Positions 23,256 to 30,794 of a stretch of DNA of 37,774 bases are shown here, piece by piece. The notes under the pieces were generated by a model, which made no database searches, was not told the origin of the DNA, and was given only the letters and a program-made list of their open reading frames with translations. This DNA comes from Streptomyces sp. SolWspMP-5a-2 (GTDB lineage: Bacteria; Actinomycetota; Actinomycetes; Streptomycetales; Streptomycetaceae). The stretch spans positions 1 through 37,774 of the forward strand of contig NZ_FMCI01000276.1 in NCBI RefSeq assembly GCF_900091845.1, read 5' to 3'. The number at the start of each line of letters is the position of its first letter. Positions within the stretch are counted from its first letter, which is position 1. A program made the position numbers and the translations under genes.

Positions 23256-23831
23256 ATGGCTGTAAGCCTGTCCAAGGGTGGCAATGTCTCGCTGACCAAG
23301 GAGGCTCCGGGCCTGACCGCCGTCACCGTGGGCCTCGGCTGGGACGTCCGCACCACCACCGGCACGGACTTCGACCTCGACGCGTCCGCCATCGCGGTCA
23401 ACACGCAGGGCAAGGTCTACTCGGACGGCCACTTCGTCTTCTTCAACAACAAGCAGACCCCGGACAGCACGATCGTCCACACCGGTGACAACCGCACCGG
23501 CGAGGGCGACGGCGACGACGAGGCGATCAACGTCAACCTGGCGGGCCTCCCCGCCGACATCGACAAGATCGTCTTCCCGGTCTCGATCTACGACGCGGAG
23601 AACCGCTCGCAGAACTTCGGCCAGGTCCGCAACGCCTACATCCGCATCGTCAACCAGGCCGGCGGCTCCGAGATCGCCCGCTACGACCTCTCCGAGGACG
23701 CCGCCACCGAGACGGCGATGGTCTTCGGCGAGCTGTACCGCAACGGCGCGGAGTGGAAGTTCCGCGCCGTGGGCCAGGGCTACGCCTCGGGCCTGGTGGG
23801 CATCGCGCAGGACTTCGGCGTCAACGTCTGA
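23256..23831 (+). CDS. terD: TerD-family calcium-binding stress protein
   Basis: A 191-residue cytosolic TerD domain protein, the usual single-domain length. It begins MAVSLSKGGNVSLTKEAPGLTAVTVGLGWD. The acidic stretches DFDLDASAIAV and GDNRTGEGDGDDEAINVNL supply the aspartates that bind Ca2+ in the family. It ends AQDFGVNV. Tellurite resistance is the historical name; in Streptomyces these proteins are general stress and developmental proteins. It is alone, without the terABCEF genes. Start ATG 23256 follows GGGAAGGG by about 11 bases. The leader region is AT-rich, and a 20-bp terminator follows the stop, both consistent with high expression. Codon use is C-rich, as in highly expressed genes. 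Confidence 0.96.
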   Translation: MAVSLSKGGNVSLTKEAPGLTAVTVGLGWDVRTTTGTDFDLDASAIAVNTQGKVYSDGHFVFFNNKQTPDSTIVHTGDNRTGEGDGDDEAINVNLAGLPADIDKIVFPVSIYDAENRSQNFGQVRNAYIRIVNQAGGSEIARYDLSEDAATETAMVFGELYRNGAEWKFRAVGQGYASGLVGIAQDFGVNV

Positions 23832-23844
23832 CGCACACAGGCAC

Positions 23845-23886
23845 CGTGAGGAGCCCCCGGCCCGTCCGGGCCGGGGGCTCCTCACG
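23845..23886. terminator. Strong terminator after terD
   Basis: Perfect 20-bp stem (23845-23864 with 23867-23886) and a 2-base centre, 14 bases past the terD stop. It also lies about 95 bases beyond the end of the convergent peptidase gene and can serve both. Confidence 0.93.
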
Positions 23887-23980
23887 TCCGCTCAGGAACC
23901 CGCCCGCCAGGCTCTGTCACCGCGCACGGCGGACGCGCGCGGACGCGCGGACCCCGAAGACCCCACCCCGTGCGGACCCG

Positions 23981-25387
23981 TCAGCGGTGGTCCGGTTTTC
24001 CCTCGCCGTGGAGCCAGTTCGTCCAGATCGTGGTGAAGTCCTTCTCCGGGGCCGTCTTCTCGACGTACGACGTGAACTGCGCCGTGTCCGCGTTGCCGTG
24101 GCGGTGGGTCGTCGCCCAGCCCCGGACGATGGCGCGGAACCGGTCGTCGCCGACCTTCTGGCGGATCTTGTGCAGGACCATCGCGCCCCGGTAGTAGACG
24201 GGGGTGTCGGAGATGTGCCCCGGGCCGCTCGGCTTCGCGGGCGGGAACGCCCAGAGGTCCGGGTCGTCGTCCTCGCCGTGGTCGTAGAGGGCGTCGAAGG
24301 TCCGCTGCGCGCTGTCCCCGCCGTGGTCCTCGGCCCAGAGCCACTCCGCGTACGTCGCGAAGCCCTCGTTGAGCCACATGTCCCGCCAGGTCCGCGGGGT
24401 GACGGAGTCGCCGTACCACTGGTGGACGAGTTCGTGGACGAGGGTCGAGAGGTCGGGGGTGCCGGGGAAGACCGGGCGGTTCTGCGTCTCCAGCGCGTAC
24501 TCGGCGGTGTCGGGGCGGTCGACGATCACCCCGGTCGAGGAGAAGGGGTAGGGGCCGAAGATGTCCGCGGCCCACTTCATGATCTCCGGGATCCGGCCGA
24601 CCACCTTGCGGCTCGCCTTCGCCTCGCTGGGGTCGACCGCCACGTACACCGGCAGGCCGCCGGCCGTCGTCGAGCGGCTGACGGCGCAGCGGCCGATGGC
24701 GACCGTGGCGACGTAGGTCGCCATCGGCTCCCCGGTGTGCCAGGCGTACGTGGTCCGGCCGCCGCTGGTCCGCTCCGACCTCAACTCCCCGTTGGACACC
24801 GCCCGCAGGCCCTTCGGGACGGTCACCGTGATGTCGTACGTCGCCTTGTCCGAGGGGTGGTGGTTGCCCGGGAACCACGTCATGGACCCGATGGGCTCGC
24901 CCAGCGCGAGCGCCCCGTCCCGCGTCGGCAGCCAGCCCTCGTGGGAGCCGTCCGGGTCGGTGAGGGTGCGCGGGGTGCCGCGGTAACGGACGGTGGTGCG
25001 GAACGTCCGGCCCCGCTGAAGGTCGTGGCGCGGGCGGACGGTGAGTTCCTGGCCGTCGCGGTTCCAGCGGGCCGCGCGGCCCTGGACCTCGACCGACCGG
25101 ACGTCCATGCCGTCGAGGTCGAGGTCGAAGGCGGAGAGGCTCTGGGTGGCCCGCGCGGTGACGGTGGCCTCGCCGGTCAGACGGGGGCCGTCCCCGTCCG
25201 GGGTGTACGCCAGTCTCAGGTCGTAGTGGGTGACGTCGTAGCCGCCGTTGCCCGCCTTCGGGAAGTACGGGTCGCGCACTCCCCCGGCGCCGGGGGTGCC
25301 GTGCACGCCCGCGCCGCACGCGGTGAGCAGGAACGCCGTGAGCAGCACCGGCAGGGCGGACGGGACAAGGGGTGCGGATCGGGACAC
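23981..25387 (-). CDS. M1-family zinc metallopeptidase, secreted lipoprotein
   Basis: A 468-residue gluzincin of the M1 (aminopeptidase N-like) family. The signal peptide is VSRSAPLVPSALPVLLTAFLLTAC with lipobox LTAC and lipidated Cys24, so it is anchored outside the cell. The N-terminal beta-domain precedes the catalytic domain. The exopeptidase-type motif appears as YALETQNRP (298-305) instead of GAMEN, zinc site HELVHQW has His318 and His322 with Glu319, and the third ligand is Glu341 in NEGFATYAEWLW; VYYRGAMVL supplies the conserved tyrosine. It is short for M1 because the C-terminal helical domain is absent, common in actinobacteria. GTG 25387 is chosen because TAGGAT lies seven bases before it; ATG 25417 would put that promoter inside the gene. 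Confidence 0.9.
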   Translation of the reverse strand: MSRSAPLVPSALPVLLTAFLLTACGAGVHGTPGAGGVRDPYFPKAGNGGYDVTHYDLRLAYTPDGDGPRLTGEATVTARATQSLSAFDLDLDGMDVRSVEVQGRAARWNRDGQELTVRPRHDLQRGRTFRTTVRYRGTPRTLTDPDGSHEGWLPTRDGALALGEPIGSMTWFPGNHHPSDKATYDITVTVPKGLRAVSNGELRSERTSGGRTTYAWHTGEPMATYVATVAIGRCAVSRSTTAGGLPVYVAVDPSEAKASRKVVGRIPEIMKWAADIFGPYPFSSTGVIVDRPDTAEYALETQNRPVFPGTPDLSTLVHELVHQWYGDSVTPRTWRDMWLNEGFATYAEWLWAEDHGGDSAQRTFDALYDHGEDDDPDLWAFPPAKPSGPGHISDTPVYYRGAMVLHKIRQKVGDDRFRAIVRGWATTHRHGNADTAQFTSYVEKTAPEKDFTTIWTNWLHGEGKPDHR

Positions 25388-25394
25388 GTCAGTG

Positions 25395-25400
25395 ATCCTA
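25395..25400 (-). promoter_or_regulatory. -10 box of the leaderless M1 peptidase promoter
   Basis: Minus-strand TAGGAT, seven bases before GTG 25387. It decides the start over ATG 25417. Confidence 0.6.
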
Positions 25401-25424
25401 GAGCGGCGTGACACCATCGCCTAC

Positions 25425-25925
25425 GTGCTCGACATCGGCTACGCCCTCTCCAACCGCTTCCCCGACCCGCCGCAGCTCGACTACCGGCGGGCCGACGTCC
25501 ACACCCTGCGGCACGACCTGTTCTGCGGGGACGTGTACCTCGCCGACACGGAGACGGACCGGGAGCTGTCCACAGCCTGGGGATGGGTGCCGGTGCTCGA
25601 CTTCGCGTGGGCGCTGTGCGACATCGTCGAGCGGCTGGACCGCGACCCCGCCGGGTCCCGCGCCTCCCGGCCGCAGCGGGCCGAGCTGGACTTCACCGAG
25701 TCGACCGACCGGATGCTCTTCGAGCGGCGGTTCGGGTGGGTGGACGTCGAGGCCGACTGGATGCCCGCCGAGGAGGCGCCGCTGAGCTTCTCGCACTCCG
25801 CGCTGCGGCGGGAGGCCCGGGACTTCCTGCACGACGTGATCGCCGACCTGGTCGACCTGCACGACGACCTCGGCGAGAACCCGGCGATCTGGACCCTCCA
25901 GGCGACCTACCCGCGCGTGGGGTGA
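25425..25925 (+). CDS. Conserved hypothetical protein
   Basis: A 166-residue acidic soluble protein with no motif I can assign. It is notable for aromatic and acidic content: LDIGYALSNRFPDPPQLDYRRADVHTLRHDLFCGDVYLAD near the start, WGWVPVLDFAWALCDIVERLD in the middle, and a C-terminal ALRREARDFLHDVIADLVDLHDDLGENPAIW. It has two cysteines, no signal peptide and no membrane segment. I place the start at GTG 25425, with the CACCAT box seven bases before it (25412-25417), as a leaderless gene divergent from the peptidase; GTG 25392 is an in-frame alternative. The two divergent genes have about 37 bases between starts, so promoters overlap. Function unknown. Confidence 0.72.
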   Translation: MLDIGYALSNRFPDPPQLDYRRADVHTLRHDLFCGDVYLADTETDRELSTAWGWVPVLDFAWALCDIVERLDRDPAGSRASRPQRAELDFTESTDRMLFERRFGWVDVEADWMPAEEAPLSFSHSALRREARDFLHDVIADLVDLHDDLGENPAIWTLQATYPRVG

Positions 25926-25988
25926 GCCGCGGGCGCCGCCCGCAGGACACCGGGGCCGCCCGCCGGACACCGGGGCCGCCCGCCGCGT

Positions 25989-26684
25989 TCACCCGGCGCG
26001 GGTCAGCCCGCGGATGATGATCCCGACCTCCGCGGCGAACGTCTCGTCGGTCTCGGCCTCGGGCCCGCCCGCGAGGACGCGTTCCATCATCGGGAAGCGC
26101 CCGGTCGCGAGCTGGCGTCCGAGGTAGTCGCCGACGGACTCCCGCCACCGCTTCTCGTCGGTGCCGCCGTCCCGGTCGAGGCGCCGCTCGGTGACCTCGT
26201 TGCGGACGGTCCCGATCAGGTACGCGTTGAAGACGCCCAGCGCCGCCATGAGCCGGTCGCCGCCGTCGGGGCCGAGGGCGCGGGAGAGGGCGTCCGCGGT
26301 GGCCTCCATCACCGTCAGCGCGTTCGGGCCCAGGTGCGGGCGGCCGCCGATCAGCTCGACGAACCACTCGTGGCGCAGGGCGCGCCGCCGGGTGGCGACC
26401 GCGACGGCGCGCAGCGCGTCCTCCCACTCGGCCCCGCCGTCCAGGGCCGCCGCGATCTCGCCGTAGACGAAGTCGGCCATCAGGTCGAGCAGTTCGTCCT
26501 TGGTGGCGACGTAGCCGTACAGCCGCATGGGGCTGACGCGCAGTGCGGCGGCGACCTTGCGCATCGAGAGACCGGCGAGCCCGTCGGCGTCGGCCAGCGC
26601 GACCGACGCCGCCACGATCCGGCCCCGGTCCGTGGGCTCGGCCGTCCGGCCGCGCGGTTCGGGGCGCTCCCAGATCAGATTCAC
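25989..26684 (-). CDS. TetR-family transcriptional regulator
   Basis: A 231-residue repressor. The N-terminal DNA-binding domain occupies about 18-65 (DRGRIVAASVALADADGLAGLSMRKVAAALRVSPMRLYGYVATKDELLDLMAD), with the helix-turn-helix at VAAALRVSPMRLYGYV. The C-terminal part looks like the TetR_C_11 / tetracyclin-repressor-like group (RHEWFVELIGGRPHLGPNALTVMEATADALSRA). Start GTG 26684 is picked because TACGGT (26696-26691) stands six bases before it, and because longer forms would translate the operator. It is divergent from the FAD monooxygenase, and a 42-bp perfect palindrome lies between them, so it very probably represses both. The effector is presumably a substrate of the oxygenase or of the nearby efflux pump. 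Confidence 0.93.
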   Translation of the reverse strand: MNLIWERPEPRGRTAEPTDRGRIVAASVALADADGLAGLSMRKVAAALRVSPMRLYGYVATKDELLDLMADFVYGEIAAALDGGAEWEDALRAVAVATRRRALRHEWFVELIGGRPHLGPNALTVMEATADALSRALGPDGGDRLMAALGVFNAYLIGTVRNEVTERRLDRDGGTDEKRWRESVGDYLGRQLATGRFPMMERVLAGGPEAETDETFAAEVGIIIRGLTRAG

Positions 26685-26690
26685 GGCATC

Positions 26691-26696
26691 ACCGTA
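26691..26696 (-). promoter_or_regulatory. -10 box of the tetR gene
   Basis: Minus-strand TACGGT, six bases before GTG 26684. Its expected -35 region falls within the operator palindrome, which implies autoregulation. Confidence 0.45.
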
Positions 26697-26705
26697 CGCG
26701 GCCGA

Positions 26706-26747
26706 TTTCCGTACGGTGTACGGTAGCTTCCGTACACCGTACGGAAA
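26706..26747. promoter_or_regulatory. 42-bp perfect operator palindrome between tetR and the TetX-like gene
   Basis: Left arm TTTCCGTACGGTGTACGG (26706-26723) and right arm CCGTACACCGTACGGAAA (26730-26747) are exact reverse complements around tagctt. Each arm contains smaller CCGTAC repeats, giving four CCGTAC-type units. The central TAGCTT may be the -10 of the plus-strand gene. Confidence 0.9.
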
Positions 26748-26766
26748 CCAGGGGACCGGGAGCGGC

Positions 26767-28006
26767 ATGCACACCATCGACGCGCACCACGGCGGACACG
26801 GGGACGGCAGGGGCGGGAACGGCAGGCCCGCAGACGGCAGGGACGGTGGCGGCAGGAACGGTGGCGCGGGGCGCGCGGGGCCCCGGATCGCCGTCGTCGG
26901 CGGGGGGAGTCGGCGGGCTGGTGCTGGCGGGGATGCTCCACCGGCACGGCATCGCGGCCACCGTCTACGAACGGGACGGCGGCATCGACGCCCGCGCCCA
27001 CGGAGGCACCCTCGACCTGCACCCCGAGTCGGGGCAGCGGGCCCTCGGCGACCTGGGGCTGGCCGACGCGTTCGGCGCCGAGGCCCGGCCCGAGGGCGAG
27101 AACCTGCGCATCCTCGACGCGGCCGGGCGGACCCTGGCCCACCACGCCCCCGAGCCGGGCAGCGGCACCCGGCCCGAGATCGACCGCGGGGTGCTGCGCA
27201 AGCTGCTCCTGACGACGGTGCCCGGCGCCGCCGTCAGCTGGGGCCGCCACCTGACCGGCGTCGAGCAACGGCCCGGCGGCGGCCACCGGTTGGCGTTCGC
27301 GGACGGCGGCCGGGCCGAGTGCGACCTGCTGATCGGCGCCGACGGCGGACGCTCCCGGGTCCGCCCGCTCCTCACCGATGCGCGGCCCGAGCACCTCTCC
27401 GTCCACCTCCAGCTCACCGTCTCCGACGCCGACCGCGCCCGGCCCGCCGTGGCCGCCTTCGTCGGACCCGGGAGCGTCATGGCCCTGGGCGACGACCTCA
27501 ACCTGGGGGCGCAGCGCTCGGGCGACGGCACGGTCCGCGTCTCGGTGACCCTGCGCGCCGACGCCGGATGGCTGGACCGCCAGCGGTTCGGGGAGCTGTC
27601 GTGGGACGCGACGGTGGCCCGGCTGCACGGACTCCTCGGCGGCTGGGACCCGGGGCTGACCGGCCTGATCGACGCCTGCGACCCCGGGTCGCTCGTCGCC
27701 CGCGTCATCGAGGCGCTGCCGGTGGGCACCCGCTGGCCCTCGCGCGCCGACGTCACCCTGCTCGGGGACGCCGCCCATCTGATGCCGCCGGTGGGCGAGG
27801 GCGCCAACCAGGCGATGCTGGACGGTGTCCTGCTGGCGCACGCCATCGCCGGTGACCGCGACGACCCGGCCGCCGCGATCGCCGCCTACGAGGCCGAGAT
27901 GTTCGACCGCGCGGAGTCCGTCGGGGCGGAGTCGGCCATGATGGAGACGATGGGCCTCGCGCCCGACGCGGCGGAGCGGGTGGCGTCCTTCTTCACCCAG
28001 CGGTGA
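26767..28006 (+). pseudogene. TetX-like FAD-dependent monooxygenase, frameshifted in the FAD-binding motif
   Basis: Class A flavoprotein monooxygenase of about 412 residues if repaired. Like Tet(X) (compared from memory) it has YERD..IDARAHGGTLDLH..SGQ near the start, PEIDRGVLRKLLL, the DG motif LLIGADGGRSRVR, the GD motif LLGDAAHLMPPVGEGANQA, and AAYEAEMFDRA at the end. The start ATG 26767 has GGGAG eight bases upstream and gives MHTID...GPRIAVVGGG in frame 1. Frame 2 then continues VGGLVLAGMLHRHG. The switch is in the G6 run 26902-26907. Removing one G restores GGGVGG, the dinucleotide-binding GxGxxG, and leaves 1239 bases, a multiple of three. Homopolymer sequencing error or real inactivation. 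Probably oxidises an aromatic or polyketide-like compound; controlled by the divergent TetR. Confidence 0.85.
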
Positions 28007-28421
28007 CCCGACCGACGCCCCGGCCGGACGGACAGTCCCGCGTCGGGCAGGGGCGATGTGTCCGGCGGTCGGCCGGGGCAGCCAGTCCCGCTTCCGGCCG
28101 AGGACGACCCGTCCCGCGTCCGGCCACAGGCGATCCGTCCCGTGTCCGGCCCGGGGCGATCTGTCCGGCGTCCGGGCCGAGGACGGCCTGTCCCGTATCC
28201 GACCGCAGGCGACCCGTCCCGTGTCCGGCCGCAGGCGACCCGTCCCGTATCCGGCCGCAGGCGACCCGTCCCGCGTCCGGCCGGAGGCGACCCGTCGCGT
28301 CCCGCCCGGGGTGGTCCCGGCCGACCCCGCCCGGGGGTGGCCCGGCCGTCACCCCACCCGGGGTTGGCCAGGCCGTCACCCCCGCCCCATCCCGCCTCTC
28401 TCTCCCCCGCCCGGAGGTGCC
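28007..28421. other. 415-base intergenic region holding a second minisatellite
   Basis: Space between convergent genes, filled by a degenerate repeat array (28033-28310) and then a C-rich tail with gggg/cccg runs. Proline/arginine-rich translations in several frames are repeat artefacts. I see no gene. Confidence 0.75.
28033..28310. repeat. Degenerate tandem repeat, about 26-bp unit, roughly 10 copies
   Basis: Units share the core CCCGTCCCG, then TATCCGGCCGCAGGCGA or close variants. The three best copies, 28211-28236, 28237-28262 and 28263-28288, are each 26 bp and differ by two to four bases. Earlier copies vary in length (24-29) and sequence. Since 26 is not a multiple of three, coding use is unlikely. 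Confidence 0.88.
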
Positions 28422-29144
28422 TCAGCTCTCCTGGAGCACTCTCAGGCCGAGCTGGGCCGCCAGGGCCGGGGCCAGGTCCATCAGCTGGCCCGTGCTGATC
28501 ACCGCGCCCGCCAGGCGCTCCACCCCCCGGGCGATGCCCAGCTCCGTCGCGCCGCGCAGGTCGACGTCCTTCAGCGTCGCCGACGTCAGGTCGGCCTCCC
28601 TGAGCGCGCAGTCCACGAACTCGACCCGCTCCAGGTGGGCCCCGCCGAAATCCGGTTCCACCAGGAGGCAGGACTCGAAGACGACGTCCTTGAGGCGGGC
28701 CGAGCGGAGGTTCAGGTAGTCGATCTTGCCGCCGCGCACCACGACCCGCTCCAGGGCCGCGCCGTGCATCTGCACCCCGCCCAGCCGGGCGTCGAGGACC
28801 TCGGTGTCCCGCAGGGTGACCTCCGAGAGGACCGTGCCGACCCCGCGCGGGGCCCGCAGCACGCTGTCCAGGAACCGGGCGTGGTGCAGCCGCGTCCCGT
28901 CCAGGCCGCAGCCGGTCAGCGCGCAGTCCATGAAGCGGGCGCCGCCGCCGTCCTGCCCGGCGAGGTCCAGCTCGTGGAAGTCCAGGCCGTCGTAGTCGCC
29001 GTCGGGCTCCAGCTCGCCCCCGGCGAACGGCTCCAGCGGGGGCAGCCGCAGCTCCGGGCGCCGCGCCGCCCGCACCCCGGCCTCCCGCCCCGGCCCGCCC
29101 GCGTTCCTCGTCCCGCCCGTACCGCTCGTCGCTCTCCTCGCCAT
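28422..29144 (-). CDS. Pentapeptide-repeat protein
   Basis: A 240-residue protein with a right-handed quadrilateral beta-helix made from A(D/N)LXX-type repeats: LDFHELDLAGQDGGGARFMDCAL, GCGLDGTRLHHARFLDSVL, EVLDARLGGVQMHGAALERVVV, LNLRSARLKDVVFESC, FGGAHLERVEFVDCALREADLTSATLKDVDLRGA. The first 40 residues are Gly/Arg-rich and disordered. Pentapeptide proteins such as MfpA/Qnr mimic DNA and protect gyrase from quinolones; the family is broad, so that role is only a possibility. Start ATG 29144 has CAGGAT six bases upstream and no good ribosome-binding site. It is divergent from the DHA2 efflux gene (98 bases between starts). The combination of pump and pentapeptide protein is suggestive of self-protection but not proof. 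Confidence 0.87.
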   Translation of the reverse strand: MARRATSGTGGTRNAGGPGREAGVRAARRPELRLPPLEPFAGGELEPDGDYDGLDFHELDLAGQDGGGARFMDCALTGCGLDGTRLHHARFLDSVLRAPRGVGTVLSEVTLRDTEVLDARLGGVQMHGAALERVVVRGGKIDYLNLRSARLKDVVFESCLLVEPDFGGAHLERVEFVDCALREADLTSATLKDVDLRGATELGIARGVERLAGAVISTGQLMDLAPALAAQLGLRVLQES

Positions 29145-29242
29145 GCCCCCATCCTGCACCCCGCCACTGACACTCCCCCGGGCCCGGCCGCCCGGCACCG
29201 CCACCGGATGCGACCCCGGTCCATCCGTGGTGTTCTGACCAG

Positions 29243-30724
29243 ATGAGTGTCACCCGGACAGGCCCCTCCGCCGCGCCCGTGGGCTCCGATCCGCACCGCT
29301 GGTGGGCGCTGGTGGTCATCGCGCTGGCCCAGCTCATGGTCGTCCTCGACGCGACGATCGTGAACATCGCGCTCCCGTCCGCCCAGCGCGATCTGGGGAT
29401 GTCCAACGCCAACCGGCAGTGGGTCATCACCGCGTACACGCTCGCCTTCGGCGGACTGCTCCTGCTGGGCGGGCGGATCGCCGACCTCGTCGGCCGGAAG
29501 CGGACCTTCGTCATCGGACTGATCGGCTTCGCGGGCGCCTCCGCGCTCGGCGGCGCCGCCGTCTCCTCCGGCATGCTCTTCGGCGCCCGCGCCCTCCAGG
29601 GCGCCTTCGCCGCGATCCTCGCGCCGTCCGCGCTCTCCCTGCTGACGACGACCTTCACCGACCCGCGCGAACGCGGCAAGGCCTTCGGCATCTACAGCGC
29701 CCTCGCGGGCAGCGGGTCGGCCATCGGGTTCTTCATCGGCGGCATCCTCACCGAGTACCTGAGCTGGCGCTGGTGCCTGTACGTGAACGTGCCGATCGCC
29801 GTCGTCGCGGTGGGCGGCGCGCTCGCCCTGCTGCACGACCGGCCGGGCAACCGGGACGCCCACCTGGACGTGCCGGGGGCGCTGCTGGGCTGCGGCGGGC
29901 TGGTGGCGATCGTCTACGGGTTCAGCGAGGCCGAGCCGCGCGGCTGGACCGACTCGCTGGTGCTGACCCTCTTCGCGATCGGGATCGTGCTGCTCGGCGT
30001 GTTCGTGTGGTGGCAGCAGCGGGCCAGGTACCCGCTGCTCCCGCTGCACATCATCCGGGACCGCAACCGGGCGGGCTGCTTCATCACCATGGCGCTCGCC
30101 GTGATCGGCATGTTCGGGCTGTTCCTGTTCATGACCTACTACCTCCAGGTCGTCCTCGGCTACTCGCCGGTGAAGACGGGCCTGGCGTTCCTGCCGCTCA
30201 CCGTCGCCATCATCGTCGGCTCGACGCAGATCTCCGCCCGGCTGCTCCAGCACGCCCCGCCGCGCGCCCTGATGGTGCCGGGCATGGTGCTCGCCGCGGG
30301 CGGGATGGTGATCCTGACCCGGATGACCGTCAATTCGGACTACGCCTCGCAGATCCTGCCCGCGCTGCTCCTGATGGGCCTCGGCATGGGTCTCACCTTC
30401 ATGCCGGTGTTCGCGACCGCGACCGCGGGCGTGGCCCCCGAGGACTCGGGCGTGACCTCGGCGACCGTCAACACCGCGCAGCAGGTGGGCGGTTCGATCG
30501 GCACCGCGCTGCTGAACACGATCGCGACGACGAGCAGCACCGCGTACATCGCCGCCCATCTGCGCGACCCGGCCCAGAAGGCGCTGGTCGTCAACGAGGG
30601 CGTGGTGCACGGCTACACGGTCGCCATCTGGTGGGCGGCGGGCGTGATGCTGCTGGCCGGGCTGGTCGCCGGGCTGATGGTGACGGCCAAGTCCCCCAAC
30701 CGCAGGGCCGCCCTGGAGACCTGA
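29243..30724 (+). CDS. MFS transporter, DHA2 (EmrB/QacA) drug efflux family
   Basis: A 493-residue proton-coupled efflux permease with 14 predicted transmembrane segments. Marks are the DHA2 motif near TM1 LDATIVNIALPSAQRDLG (34-51), motif A GGRIADLVGRKRTF between TM2 and TM3, motif B-like GARALQGAFAAILAPSALSLL, and motif C in TM5, GSGSAIGFFIGG. The second half has the typical GSIGTALLNTIATT before the last segments. Probable export of drugs or secondary metabolites. Start ATG 29243; no ribosome-binding site is evident, so it may be leaderless. It lies about 1.2 kb from the TetX-like gene and its TetR, but is separated by a minisatellite and a minus-strand gene, so co-regulation is uncertain. 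Confidence 0.92.
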   Translation: MSVTRTGPSAAPVGSDPHRWWALVVIALAQLMVVLDATIVNIALPSAQRDLGMSNANRQWVITAYTLAFGGLLLLGGRIADLVGRKRTFVIGLIGFAGASALGGAAVSSGMLFGARALQGAFAAILAPSALSLLTTTFTDPRERGKAFGIYSALAGSGSAIGFFIGGILTEYLSWRWCLYVNVPIAVVAVGGALALLHDRPGNRDAHLDVPGALLGCGGLVAIVYGFSEAEPRGWTDSLVLTLFAIGIVLLGVFVWWQQRARYPLLPLHIIRDRNRAGCFITMALAVIGMFGLFLFMTYYLQVVLGYSPVKTGLAFLPLTVAIIVGSTQISARLLQHAPPRALMVPGMVLAAGGMVILTRMTVNSDYASQILPALLLMGLGMGLTFMPVFATATAGVAPEDSGVTSATVNTAQQVGGSIGTALLNTIATTSSTAYIAAHLRDPAQKALVVNEGVVHGYTVAIWWAAGVMLLAGLVAGLMVTAKSPNRRAALET

Positions 30725-30794
30725 CCGGCGGCGCGGACCCGCACGGCCGCCCGCGGGGGCAGGCGTGGGGTCGGCGACGGCCCCCGCCGGAGGC

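Noticed and set aside
23256..23831. A tellurite-resistance operon
   Set aside because: Only a single terD is present. None of the terA, terB, terC or terZ partners is in the window.
25388..25417. ATG 25417 as the M1 peptidase start
   Set aside because: It would add ten Arg-rich residues before the signal peptide and include the TAGGAT promoter box in the coding region.
27886..29691. Large minus-strand frame with Arg/Gly/Thr repeats
   Set aside because: Translation of the 26-bp minisatellite plus the antisense of real genes. The unit length is not a multiple of three, so the reading is not conserved.
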